The position numbers and the translations under genes are program-made. The notes under the pieces were generated by a model that was not told the DNA's origin, ran no database searches, and saw only the letters and a program-made list of their open reading frames with translations. Positions 1 to 8,819 of a DNA stretch of 63,713 bases are shown one piece after another. The stretch is from Bacillota bacterium (GTDB lineage Bacteria > Bacillota > Syntrophomonadia > Syntrophomonadales > Syntrophomonadaceae): NCBI GenBank assembly GCA_023395515.1, contig JAEWZB010000019.1, positions 1-63,713 of the forward strand, given 5' to 3'. The stretch's first letter is position 1, and every line of letters begins with the position of its first letter.

Positions 1-1434
1 TATAAGACTATTCAAGCTATTTCACCGGTGAATAAGCCCGGCCTATTAGGTATTAGAGTAGAAAACCCTGATGGAGCTATATCTACTCCCGGTGGTGATT
101 TCAACTATATTAGTAATCCTAAAGTTACGGCGGTAATTAATGCTACTGACCCTACTGAAACTTCCCGGCTTAATAATATTTCAGTGGAAGGGGGCCAGGA
201 GATCAAAATTAAAGGCGTAGGCTTTATGGAAGGGGCTAAAGTTATCTTTATGCCGGTTGCTACGGAGTCTGCTTCCGATACCGGAGGCAATATTATTTAC
301 CGGGTAGGTACTAAGCAAGAAGAATATAGTGGACGTCAATTTACCAGTAATGTAATAGTTAACTATTTATTAGAATCAGGCACTGAAGGTACAGACGTGA
401 AATTCATAGATGCGGAAACTTTAACGGTTAAGGTTCCCCCCGGCAAGCTGGAAGGCCAGGGCCTTATCGTGCTAAATCCTGATAAAGGGGCTAGTGATAT
501 TTTTGATGATATTACTTACGGCCTGCCGGAACTGGAAGCACCTTTAGGTGTTACCGCCGAAATCATACATGATAAGTATAATAATACTGATACAGGTATT
601 AAGGTTACTTGGACTGAAGTTAAGGGAGCGGTGGAATATGAGCTCTATGTAGTAGAAGACGGACAAATGGAGTTTATTGGCTCCACTAAACTGTTGGCTT
701 ACATCCATGAAGACATAGAACCGCGTACTACTTATAAGTTCATAGTAAAGGCCGTGGGTGATTTTGGTTCTTCCAAGCCTTCCGCCGAAAGCAATACGGT
801 TAGAACAGGCCGTAATGTAGGGCTTCCCGACCATGACGGAGGCTTAAGTGAAAATACCCGGCAAGAGAAAAAAGGCCAAACCGCTCAGGTTAGTTTAGGT
901 ACTACAGAAAATCGTGCTAATTTTGTAATAGACTTGACCCGGGGTGATTTAGCCGGGTGTAAAGAAGTAGTTCTTAGTATTCCGGCGGCAGTGATTAGTA
1001 ATAGCCGCTACATGAATATTGATATCCGGGGAACTGACTTTGCCATTAAGTTAACTCCAGCCGTTTTTAATAATGCTAAAGTTAGTCAAAGTGCAGGTAA
1101 AAATGAGGCCGGGGTAAGGTTTACGGTCAAGCCGGTTAATAGTAATACTAATTCATCGGCTAATGGACTATCCTCGGTTTATGAAATAAAAGCTGATTTT
1201 TATGAAGGCCAAGCTCTTACCCCGATAGATTATCTAGCTGCTAATATGAGCTTAATTCTGGATTACGATATAATGAAAGCTAATATGCGTAAATTCTCTA
1301 ATGTATCTATAAGCAGGCATGATCCTTATAGTAATAACTGGCAAGTTTTGCATAAGGATAATTATTTATCCGGCTCCACCTCTACTATTATTAATCGCAT
1401 GGGAAGTTATGCCGTAATGGGAGGAAGAAACTAA
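1..1434 (+). CDS. Surface protein with TIG/IPT and fibronectin type III domains, 5' end outside window
   Basis: The frame is open to base 1. The first in-frame start-like codon, GTG at 28, has no ribosome binding site, so the gene begins to the left of the window. Counting from that GTG, residues ~30-160 look like an IPT/TIG beta-sandwich (GGQEIKIKGVGFMEGAKVIF) and ~172-258 like a fibronectin type III domain (IKVTWTEV, then YKFIVKAV). The C-terminal ~190 residues resemble the beta-rich segment often found before SLH repeats (VVLSIPAAVI, ending GSYAVMG), but no SLH repeat is present. The stop overlaps the next start by one base (TAATG), which indicates translational coupling. It is probably an exported envelope protein. 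The TIG/FN3 assignment is by eye; the function is unknown. Confidence 0.75.
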   Translation, partial: YKTIQAISPVNKPGLLGIRVENPDGAISTPGGDFNYISNPKVTAVINATDPTETSRLNNISVEGGQEIKIKGVGFMEGAKVIFMPVATESASDTGGNIIYRVGTKQEEYSGRQFTSNVIVNYLLESGTEGTDVKFIDAETLTVKVPPGKLEGQGLIVLNPDKGASDIFDDITYGLPELEAPLGVTAEIIHDKYNNTDTGIKVTWTEVKGAVEYELYVVEDGQMEFIGSTKLLAYIHEDIEPRTTYKFIVKAVGDFGSSKPSAESNTVRTGRNVGLPDHDGGLSENTRQEKKGQTAQVSLGTTENRANFVIDLTRGDLAGCKEVVLSIPAAVISNSRYMNIDIRGTDFAIKLTPAVFNNAKVSQSAGKNEAGVRFTVKPVNSNTNSSANGLSSVYEIKADFYEGQALTPIDYLAANMSLILDYDIMKANMRKFSNVSISRHDPYSNNWQVLHKDNYLSGSTSTIINRMGSYAVMGGRN

Positions 1435-3104
1435 TGCGTAAAATTATCAGTCTAACTATTTGTATATTGTTATTAGTTCCAGGCTTAGTGGCAGCTAATT
1501 ATAATCCTTTTGTAGCCGGAGAAATTGAAGGTTACTTAATCAATATTACGGTTACCCCTGCTACGGAGGAAAGCCCGCCAATAGTTTCGGCCCGGATTGA
1601 AACTTATGCCGGACAGTTTTATGATTTGGAAATAGATGCTAATGCTAATTATTTGATTGATAACCGTCCGGTTAATATTTACGATTATAAATCCGGCATG
1701 GAGGTCTATGGGCAGCTTAGAGGACAGAGATTAGTTAGCTTGGAAGCTTATTCTACAGCTAATATGGGATACATAGAGCCAGGCAGCAAAGTGCGCCAAG
1801 GCATTATTACCCATATTGAGCGCAGCCAACTGCAAATAAAAATGGCTAACGGGGCGATGGAAATTCATTATATTTCCCCGGCTACTATCGTCTTAAGACA
1901 AGGCCAGCAGGTTACGGCTGATATTTTATATACGGGAGATGCAGTTAAGCTCTATTTCGACGATATAAATGCCGGTATGGTGAGCCGAATAGAAATCGAA
2001 GGCAATTCGATTGTAATACAAAATTTATTTAAAGGGAATTTAGAATTAATTGATACAACTAGAAACGTTATATCTTTAGCTGGTGTAGAAGTATTCCGCA
2101 ATGGCAATTGGGAAAGTTATGGTGCTACTTTGAAGATGCCTTATTCCAGGGAAGTCTTGGCTTTTACCGGTTCGCAAAAAATACCATCATCTAATCTTAA
2201 ATATTATAAAGGTAAAACCGTTTATTTAGTTACTAAATCTATAATGGGCAGGGAAATAACGGAACGGTTAGTAGTAAAAAATCAATATGAATCAGCCTTT
2301 TCCGGCAAAATTCAAGATGTAAACTGGTATGCCTCTATGTTAGAAATAGGCAACCGCAATATTAATTTTAATGATGGCAGCATTATAATTAAAGATGGCC
2401 GCCTTCAGGAAAAAACTGTTTTAGGTAATGGATCGGATGTTTATGTATTAGCTGATGGCTGGGGTGGCAGCCGTATAGCTAACCTTATTTATATTTATAA
2501 CCAGGGGATTAATAATTCTAATTTAGGCCAGCGCAATATTTATGCCGGCCGCTTAGACCAGATTGCCCAGGATATGTTATGGTTAGATGACTTTTTCTTA
2601 TTAAATGAAAATGATTGGGAATCATTTAGTGATCCTAAAGAGCTATTTTATGATAATGATACATATATTATTGACGGTGAAAATAAAAAAATGCTTACAC
2701 CTTTGGAATTCTGGGCAGGAGATTATGCCGTTGATGATGATAACGTAAGAGATAGTAAGTTAAAAGACTGGTATGCTTATTTGTATACTGATGGGGATAG
2801 GGTAGTTAGTATCAGGGTGCAAAAAACCATGGATTCTTTGTTAAACCAGCGCATTTCTACCGGCCGGGTGGAACGGGTTGTTGAGGATAGCATGGTGGGC
2901 TGGAGTATTAATTTAAGAGATGCCCAAGATTTTAGCCGGGCTAAAAGCCAGTGGATGCCTAAAACGGGCAACCTAAGCTTAAGTCTGGAAAATGCTATGA
3001 TTATCAGGTATGGTAAAGCTATTAACCCGGAAGATTTAAAAGCCGGGGAAATGCTTTATATAGTAAGAGATGATTTTAAAACGAAAGTTGTGCTGGTGAA
3101 GTAA
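1434..3104 (+). CDS. Secreted beta-rich protein of unknown function, envelope operon
   Basis: The 556-residue product starts with a clear signal peptide (basic MRK, then a hydrophobic core ending near GLVAAN at residue ~22). The rest is polar, rich in Ile, Val, Asn and Asp, and appears to consist of repeated short beta segments, with several modules of the type 'G-x-I-x-x-[IV]' (for example around residues 125-150, 290-310 and 370-390). I recognise no catalytic motif and no SLH repeat. It overlaps the upstream TIG/FN3 gene by one base and precedes an SLH protein, so a role in cell-surface assembly is likely. The ATG at 1434 is supported by the overlap and the signal peptide. The family is not recognised. 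Confidence 0.8.
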   Translation: MRKIISLTICILLLVPGLVAANYNPFVAGEIEGYLINITVTPATEESPPIVSARIETYAGQFYDLEIDANANYLIDNRPVNIYDYKSGMEVYGQLRGQRLVSLEAYSTANMGYIEPGSKVRQGIITHIERSQLQIKMANGAMEIHYISPATIVLRQGQQVTADILYTGDAVKLYFDDINAGMVSRIEIEGNSIVIQNLFKGNLELIDTTRNVISLAGVEVFRNGNWESYGATLKMPYSREVLAFTGSQKIPSSNLKYYKGKTVYLVTKSIMGREITERLVVKNQYESAFSGKIQDVNWYASMLEIGNRNINFNDGSIIIKDGRLQEKTVLGNGSDVYVLADGWGGSRIANLIYIYNQGINNSNLGQRNIYAGRLDQIAQDMLWLDDFFLLNENDWESFSDPKELFYDNDTYIIDGENKKMLTPLEFWAGDYAVDDDNVRDSKLKDWYAYLYTDGDRVVSIRVQKTMDSLLNQRISTGRVERVVEDSMVGWSINLRDAQDFSRAKSQWMPKTGNLSLSLENAMIIRYGKAINPEDLKAGEMLYIVRDDFKTKVVLVK

Positions 3105-3163
3105 AGCTATTAGGAATAATTTGGTGTTAGTTGAATGTAAAAATATTACGTCGCCAAGACTTC

Positions 3164-3302
3164 GCATAGGAAACACCATCTGCTTGTCTCAAGAAGAAAG
3201 GGGTACCGGGCCAATTCACCTCCGTGTTCAATGGCCCGCTCTCTCCGTCCGTGGGGTTCGCCCCCTTTCTTCTTTCGCCTTCACAGGGTGTATTCTCTAT
3301 GC
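3164..3302. repeat. Large imperfect palindrome (REP/MITE-like)
   Basis: Nested inverted arms are visible: GCATAG at 3164-3169 pairs with CTATGC at 3297-3302, AAGAAGAAAGGGG at 3191-3203 pairs perfectly with 3262-3274, and GGGCCA at 3208-3213 pairs with TGGCCC at 3232-3237. The flanking arms also share ACACC-type sequence on either side. The whole can fold into one ~140-nt hairpin in the gap between two envelope genes. The 73-codon ORF across it is an accident of the repeat. Confidence 0.7.
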
Positions 3303-3318
3303 TACGTCAAACGGCTTC

Positions 3319-3362
3319 TCCCTATTTTTACATTCAACATGATAAAAATGTAAAAATAGGGA
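3319..3362. terminator. Perfect 16-bp hairpin before the SLH gene
   Basis: Bases 3319-3334 and 3347-3362 are perfect complements with a 12-nt loop. The right arm is not followed by a T run, so this may be a structural element or a repeat rather than a classical intrinsic terminator. It sits between the secreted-protein gene and the SLH gene, about 45 bases before the SLH start. Confidence 0.5.
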
Positions 3363-3405
3363 CTCTGAAGTGACAGCAAATAGTTAATTAAGGAGAAATT
3401 TAATT

Positions 3406-4917
3406 ATGAAAAGGCTATTATCATTTATCTTAATAGGGATATTTATATTGAGCAGTTCGTCGGTTGCTTATGCAGAGCCCCCTGACTTTAATGGCGGGGT
3501 TAATAATGAGTATGAATACGAGGAAGTAGTATTCATATCCGGTACCCCGATTAAATTTACCGGTACTATAGATATTTCTAAAAACGAGAAAGCCGATTCA
3601 GCTTCGGTAAGTTATAAATATAAATTAGCTCCGGTTGATAAAAGTGTAGCAGGAAGTTTAGACCGGCGGATAACTTATGAGACCAATTACACGGTCAGGA
3701 ATGACAAAGGACAAACTACGGGTCAGACTAATCTGAAAACTTATCGGGAGACTATTCAAATTGGTTCAGATAGATATACCTTATCTGATTATCAATTATC
3801 TAAATCTGATGTTATAGATAATCGTCCAGCTTCAGATTTTTATTCCGGCACCATTACCGGCCGTAAAGTTTACGATATTAATAAAACTGATGGTAAGGTA
3901 ATAGTGGATTTTAGTGGCGGAGATGTGGGTTATAAGAACTTTTGGGGTAATACCGAAACCCAGACCCTAGAGTACATTGTTGAAGTGGAACGGGAACTGC
4001 CGCCTTTAGAAGATGATGAAGATAATAGCACCAGAAATTCTTCCTGGCAGGGAACGGTTAAAGTATATGCTTCCGACAGTATGAATAAAAGTTTACAATA
4101 CACGGATAACCAGGCTTCATTGTCCAGCTTCACCGGCGGGCATATGCGTATAACTAACCAGGAGTTATTTTCCCGCTATGAATATAATTTGCCTTATATG
4201 ACCGAGGACGGTGAAGCCCGGGCCCGGCGTAATACAGGTACTATAGAGTTAAATAAAAGTATGCTGCCTAAAATAGAAAGGCTTTTATTGCCCAAATTCC
4301 GCGATGTGGGCGGGCACTGGGCGGCGGATGATATAGGCAAGCTTTATTCCTTAGATGTGTTTGAAGGTAATTCGACCTTTTTTGCTCCTGATGCTCCTAT
4401 GACGAGAATGGAGTTTACCACCGCGATTATGAAAGCTTGTAATATCAGGGTACTAGCCGAAGAACCTAAGCGTACGGCTCGGACTAGAAATGCTGCTGCG
4501 GAAGTTTCTCCTTTTAAAGATATGAATACTAGTGATCCCAACTATACATATGTTAAAGAAGCAGTTAATAAAGGGATTATCAGCGGAGTATCGCAAGACC
4601 TTTTTGCCCCGGAAGATAAATTATCCCGAGCGCAAGCTATTACTATACTAATCAGGGCCTTAGGTTTTGAAAACAAAGCACCCACCCCGGGTTACATGAC
4701 TTCCTTTTCCGATGATTACGCTATTCCTGAGTGGTCCAAAGATAGTTTTTATGTAGCCAAGGAAATAGGTTTAGTTTATGGAGATATGGCTAACCGGGCT
4801 AACCCTAATCAGATTATGACCAGGGCTGAAGCTTCAGCTATGATAGTTCGTTTCTTAAGCTTTTTAGAAAGAGATTTGCAGCTGGATTACCGCGAACATA
4901 TTATTCTTTATAATTAA
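3406..4917 (+). CDS. S-layer homology (SLH) domain protein
   Basis: The 503-residue protein has a strong ribosome site (AAGGAG ten bases before the ATG) and a signal peptide ending near VAYAEP (residue ~24). Residues ~25-290 are an unrecognised Tyr/Asp-rich ectodomain. Three SLH repeats follow: ~296-345 (FRDVGGHWAADDI, then FAPDAPMTRMEF), ~365-420 (FKDMNTSDPNYTYV, then LFAPEDKLSRAQAI) and ~430-485 (YAIPEWSKDSFYVAKEIG, then MTRAEASAMIVRFL). SLH triplets bind pyruvylated secondary wall polymers, so this is an S-layer or wall-anchored protein. It lies with two other exported proteins and an anchored peptidase. Confidence 0.93.
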   Translation: MKRLLSFILIGIFILSSSSVAYAEPPDFNGGVNNEYEYEEVVFISGTPIKFTGTIDISKNEKADSASVSYKYKLAPVDKSVAGSLDRRITYETNYTVRNDKGQTTGQTNLKTYRETIQIGSDRYTLSDYQLSKSDVIDNRPASDFYSGTITGRKVYDINKTDGKVIVDFSGGDVGYKNFWGNTETQTLEYIVEVERELPPLEDDEDNSTRNSSWQGTVKVYASDSMNKSLQYTDNQASLSSFTGGHMRITNQELFSRYEYNLPYMTEDGEARARRNTGTIELNKSMLPKIERLLLPKFRDVGGHWAADDIGKLYSLDVFEGNSTFFAPDAPMTRMEFTTAIMKACNIRVLAEEPKRTARTRNAAAEVSPFKDMNTSDPNYTYVKEAVNKGIISGVSQDLFAPEDKLSRAQAITILIRALGFENKAPTPGYMTSFSDDYAIPEWSKDSFYVAKEIGLVYGDMANRANPNQIMTRAEASAMIVRFLSFLERDLQLDYREHIILYN

Positions 4918-4923
4918 CTGTAA

Positions 4924-6414
4924 GTGGATGTGACTACTTTGAAAGTATTCAAAATTTACTGCATAACCATGACAATTGCTATATTAGCGGTAGGATACTT
5001 GATTTACACTGTGCAGCCTGAGCATAATGATGTGCAGGCTCTAGTGGTAGATGAAGAAAAAAAAGAAGCCGACCTGGTGGCTCCAGATTTGTTCCCGAGC
5101 CCAGAAAAGACTGTTTATCAAATGGGATTATATCTGGACATAAATAACCGGGTTTTGTACGGTACTACCACCTTAAATACGGAAAATACCAGTGGCAGGA
5201 TTTTGCAGGAATTATGGTTTACTGCTTATCCTAATGCCTTTAAAAAACCTAATAATTCACCTGCGCCTAAAAAAGCTTATTATGCAGGATTTGATGAGGG
5301 ATGGTTAGAATTTAGCGAGATAAAAGTTAATGGAAAACCGGCTCCCTATGTTCTAGAAGGAGTTTCAGTCCAGGTTAGCCTGACGGAAGACTTATTACCT
5401 AACCAGCCGGTGGTAGTGGAAATGCAATGGATAGTTAAAATACCTAAGGTAGCTTATCGTTTTGGCAGTAAGGATAATGTATTTATGTTAGGAAACTTTT
5501 ATCCTACCCTTAATGTATTAGGGGAAGAATGGCATAATTCCTATAATTCGCTTTTTGGTGATCCATTTTGTTTTCATACGGCTAATTATCTAGTCAGGTT
5601 AAATACTCCCGAGGCTTATAAGGTAGTGGCGACAGGAACCAATTTACAAAAGATAGCGGAAGACAATGGCCGGCAGACCCATATTATTGAAGCCCGTAAT
5701 GTAAGAGATTTTTCTTTAGCCGTTTTATATAATTATGAAGAAATTAGTAAAGATTCCGGGAATACTACGGTAACCGTTTATGTACCTAATAACAATACTG
5801 AAATAGGCAACTTATTATTGGAAGAATCAAGCGCTATGCTTAATTATTACTCCTGTAAATTCGGTTCTTACCCGTACCCGGATTTTAAAATTGTTTTTGT
5901 TCCCATGGATGGGTTTCATGGCATGGAATATTCGGGGCTAATCTTTTTACGGGATGAGTTTTTGTTGCCTAATTATGACCGGAGCCGCAGCGAATTTATA
6001 TTAGCCCATGAAATTGCCCACCAATGGTGGTATGGAATGGTTGGCAATGACCAATTAAAGGAACCTTGGTTGGATGAAGGTTTAGCTAATTGGTCAGCTT
6101 ATAAATATTTACAGGAAGTAAAAGGTCAAGAGGTTACTTTTGTGGAAAAGTCTAAAGCGAAATTTAATTTAGCCAAGGAATTAAGAGATATTTACTCTAC
6201 GTCAGAATATTATGAAACAGCCTACTCAGGGGGAGAGGCTTTTTGGTTTAGTTTAGAGAATGAACTGGGAACAGATACGGCATTTAAAATATTGCGCAGG
6301 TATTTAGCTGAATTTAGATATAAAATTGCTACAACTGCAGATTTATTTGCGATTATAAAAGCAGAAGCCGACCAAGATATGGATGAATTTTTAGACAAAT
6401 GGTTTAGTCCCTAG
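4924..6414 (+). CDS. Membrane-anchored M1-family (gluzincin) metallopeptidase
   Basis: The 496-residue protein carries the M1 signature HEIAHQWWYG at 362-371 with the third zinc ligand Glu385 in WLDEGLANW (HExxH-18-E), and the upstream substrate motif GMEYS near residue 336. An N-terminal hydrophobic helix (~8-28) without a clear cleavage site suggests an external enzyme tethered by one membrane segment. M1 enzymes trim N-terminal residues from peptides. The GTG at 4924 has a weak ribosome site; TTG at 4939 is an alternative that keeps the helix. The gene follows the SLH gene by six bases, so it is probably co-transcribed and may process surface proteins or feed peptides to the cell. Confidence 0.9.
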   Translation: MDVTTLKVFKIYCITMTIAILAVGYLIYTVQPEHNDVQALVVDEEKKEADLVAPDLFPSPEKTVYQMGLYLDINNRVLYGTTTLNTENTSGRILQELWFTAYPNAFKKPNNSPAPKKAYYAGFDEGWLEFSEIKVNGKPAPYVLEGVSVQVSLTEDLLPNQPVVVEMQWIVKIPKVAYRFGSKDNVFMLGNFYPTLNVLGEEWHNSYNSLFGDPFCFHTANYLVRLNTPEAYKVVATGTNLQKIAEDNGRQTHIIEARNVRDFSLAVLYNYEEISKDSGNTTVTVYVPNNNTEIGNLLLEESSAMLNYYSCKFGSYPYPDFKIVFVPMDGFHGMEYSGLIFLRDEFLLPNYDRSRSEFILAHEIAHQWWYGMVGNDQLKEPWLDEGLANWSAYKYLQEVKGQEVTFVEKSKAKFNLAKELRDIYSTSEYYETAYSGGEAFWFSLENELGTDTAFKILRRYLAEFRYKIATTADLFAIIKAEADQDMDEFLDKWFSP

Positions 6415-6435
6415 GCGGTGTTCAAATGGTACCGC
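6415..6435. terminator. Bidirectional hairpin between convergent genes
   Basis: GGCGGT at 6415-6420 pairs with ACCGCC at 6430-6435, directly after the peptidase stop and overlapping the 3' end of the minus-strand gene. A short GTTTT follows on the plus strand. It probably ends transcription from the left; it is weak as a terminator. Confidence 0.45.
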
Positions 6436-6775
6436 CGTTTTGCCGTATAATATTAACTGCGGTTTGATAATTAGTGTTATCGATAATCATGGTTAAAACA
6501 TAAGCATGAATCGGGTTAGACTCATAGCGGGAGGACATGCCGCTGACGATAGGATCGGCGGCCAGTAAAGGACCATAAGATTTATCATAACCACTATTAC
6601 CGTAAACTAAAGAAGATAAATTGCTATTACTTACAGTTTTATTAGAACAAGAGCGGAGTGAATTAATTTCTATATCGGAAAAACCAACTTGCTTTAAGGC
6701 TGATAAAGCTTGTTTAGCATGGAATTTATCGGTGAAATAAGCTAGTAAAGACCGTTCTCCGGGATTAAGTTGCAT
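6422..6775 (-). CDS. Small protein resembling the general stress protein 17M-like (YflT) fold
   Basis: The 117-residue soluble protein has an excellent ribosome site (AAGGAGG seven bases before the ATG at 6775). The N-terminus LLAYFTDKFHAKQALSALKQ followed by VGFSDIEI and the C-terminal MIIDN-x-YQTAVNIIRQNGG look like the two halves of a ferredoxin-like alpha/beta fold of the 'heat-induced stress protein YflT' type, with a Ser/Asn/Tyr-rich linker (~45-75) between them. It is a lone gene on the minus strand, convergent with the peptidase and divergent from argS. The family assignment is tentative. A conserved hypothetical protein with a stress or envelope role is an alternative. Confidence 0.65.
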   Translation of the reverse strand: MQLNPGERSLLAYFTDKFHAKQALSALKQVGFSDIEINSLRSCSNKTVSNSNLSSLVYGNSGYDKSYGPLLAADPIVSGMSSRYESNPIHAYVLTMIIDNTNYQTAVNIIRQNGGTI

Positions 6776-6886
6776 AAAGTAACCTCCTTGATTAAAATTA
6801 ATGTTTAAGGTTTATTGCTTAGTTTAGTTTTGCCCAACTTTATGTAAAATATAGATGACAGGGAAAAATACGTTAGGAGGACACTC

Positions 6887-8572
6887 ATGAACCTAGTACA
6901 ACAAATGCAAGACAATATTAAAGGGATTATTGATGAGGCCCTACATTCATGTAAGGAAACTGGAACGGTCAATTTTACTGACATACCTGAATTTGTTATA
7001 GAAGTACCCCGGGAAAAGGGTCATGGAGATTTTGCCTGTAATGCAGCTATGTTAATGGCTAAACAAGCTAAAATGGCCCCCCGTCAAATAGCGGAAAGAA
7101 TTGTAGAAGCAATAGACCAAAAAAACCAAGCTTTATATATAGAGAAGATTGAAGTAGCCGGAGCCGGGTTTATTAATATTCATTTGAATAACCATTGGTT
7201 GTATGATATACCTGTTTTAGTCAGAAAATTAGGGGATAATTATGGCTCTAATCCTCCAACCGGTGAGAAAATTCAAGTAGAATTTGTAAGTGCTAATCCT
7301 ACCGGTAACCTGCACATGGGAAATGCCAGGGGGGGAGCTATAGGGGATACCCTGGCCAACATTTTAAAAATGGCCGGGCATATAGTAGAACGCGAATTTT
7401 ACATAAATGATGCCGGAAATCAAATTGAGATATTTGCGGAATCTTTAGAAGTGCGGTATTTGCAATTAACCGGCCATGATGTACCTTTTCCCGACCACGG
7501 TTATGCCGGACAAGATGTGGTTGATACCGTAAAAGAGATTATCCGGGAACATAAAGACAGCTTACTGGAATTGCCCCAAGTTGACCGTCGAAAATATATG
7601 GCCGAGTATGCAATTGCCAAAAAGGTGCAATATATAGAGGAAACCTTACAGCGTTTTGGCATCAATTATGACATATGGTTTAGTGAAAAAGCTCTGCATC
7701 AAGAAAATAAAATAAATGAGGTTTTAAAATCATTAGAGACCAAGGGTTATATATATGAAAGTGAGGGGGCCTGGTGGTTTAAATCCACTTTGTTTGGAGA
7801 TGAAAAAGATGAAGTGGTAATGCGTTCTAATGGACTGCCCACTTATTTTGCCGCCGATATAGCTTATCATAAGGATAAGTTTGACCGGGGCTTTAATAAG
7901 GTTATAAATATTTGGGGTGCTGACCACCATGGTCATGTAGCCCGTATGAAGGGAGCAGTTAAAGCCTTAGGCTATGACCCCGAGAATTTGGATATTTTGC
8001 TCATGCAGTTGGTGCGTTTATATCGGGGGGGCAACATAGTTAAGATGTCCAAAAGAACAGGTACTTTAGTTACCTTAGATGAATTAATTGAAGAAGTAGG
8101 TAAAGATGCGGCTCGGTTCTTTTTCGTAATGCGCAGTCCCGATAGTCATTTGGATTTCGATTTGGAGCTGGCTAAAAAACAAAGTCAGGATAATCCCGTT
8201 TATTATGTACAATATGCTCATGCGCGTATTTGTAGTATTTTCCGGCAAGCAGATGCAGCCGGAATTATCATGCCCAGTATAGAAAATATTGATCCCAGCC
8301 CATTAAAAGCTACCGAGGAACTGGATATTTTGCGCAAAATTGCGGATTTCCCGGAAGAGATTATGATTGCGTCCAGAACTATGGCTCCTCATCGAATTGC
8401 CCGCTATGTTATGGATTTAGCCGGCCTGTTTCACAGCTTTTATAATAGTCACCGGGTACTTAATGATAATCAAGAATTACAAAACGCCCGGTTATTACTA
8501 ATGGATATAACCAGAATTACTATTAAAAACTCTTTATCTATATTAGGGGTAAGTGCCCCCGAACAAATGTAG
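6887..8572 (+). CDS. argS: Arginyl-tRNA synthetase
   Basis: The 561-residue class I synthetase charges tRNA-Arg with arginine using ATP in the cytoplasm. It shows the N-terminal additional domain, the class I signature in variant form HMGNARGG (~143-150), the KMSKRTG loop near residue 386, and the C-terminal DALR-type anticodon-binding region with YAHARICS. The length is normal. The ATG follows AGGAGG. An rpoE-like gene and pyrG lie downstream, as in the Bacillus order. No T-box leader was seen in the 110 bases upstream. Confidence 0.97.
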   Translation: MNLVQQMQDNIKGIIDEALHSCKETGTVNFTDIPEFVIEVPREKGHGDFACNAAMLMAKQAKMAPRQIAERIVEAIDQKNQALYIEKIEVAGAGFINIHLNNHWLYDIPVLVRKLGDNYGSNPPTGEKIQVEFVSANPTGNLHMGNARGGAIGDTLANILKMAGHIVEREFYINDAGNQIEIFAESLEVRYLQLTGHDVPFPDHGYAGQDVVDTVKEIIREHKDSLLELPQVDRRKYMAEYAIAKKVQYIEETLQRFGINYDIWFSEKALHQENKINEVLKSLETKGYIYESEGAWWFKSTLFGDEKDEVVMRSNGLPTYFAADIAYHKDKFDRGFNKVINIWGADHHGHVARMKGAVKALGYDPENLDILLMQLVRLYRGGNIVKMSKRTGTLVTLDELIEEVGKDAARFFFVMRSPDSHLDFDLELAKKQSQDNPVYYVQYAHARICSIFRQADAAGIIMPSIENIDPSPLKATEELDILRKIADFPEEIMIASRTMAPHRIARYVMDLAGLFHSFYNSHRVLNDNQELQNARLLLMDITRITIKNSLSILGVSAPEQM

Positions 8573-8584
8573 GAGGTATAACTA

Positions 8585-8818
8585 ATGATTCAAAGAAAGA
8601 AAAGTGAGGCTGATTGGGCCATTCAAATTATGATGGAAAAACAAGAACCGGTACATTATGCAGAACTGCTTAAGGCTATTGCTGCTAAAATGGGACGTAA
8701 AGATGATGATTTAAGCCTAACTTCCATTTACACCAGACTGAATATGGATAACCGCTTAGATTATCAAGGTGATGGTTATTGGTATTACGATATAAACCGG
8801 GCTAAATTGGAGATATAA
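8585..8818 (+). CDS. HARE-HTH protein, truncated RpoE (RNA polymerase delta)-like
   Basis: The 77-residue protein matches in outline the N-terminal globular HARE-HTH domain of the RNA polymerase delta subunit: a helix with ADWAIQIMMEKQEPVHYAELL, then SLTSIYTRLNMDNRLDYQGDGYWYYD. It lacks the long acidic C-terminal tail of Bacillus RpoE. Delta helps recycle RNA polymerase by displacing nucleic acid, an activity that depends on the tail, so this short form may only bind core polymerase. Its place between argS and pyrG is that of rpoE in Bacillus. AGGAGG precedes the ATG, 12 bases after argS. Confidence 0.8.
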   Translation: MIQRKKSEADWAIQIMMEKQEPVHYAELLKAIAAKMGRKDDDLSLTSIYTRLNMDNRLDYQGDGYWYYDINRAKLEI

Positions 8819-8819
8819 A

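Noticed and set aside
3121..3342. 73-codon ORF in the gap before the SLH gene
   Set aside because: It lies across a long inverted repeat, has no ribosome site, and its composition follows the repeat arms.
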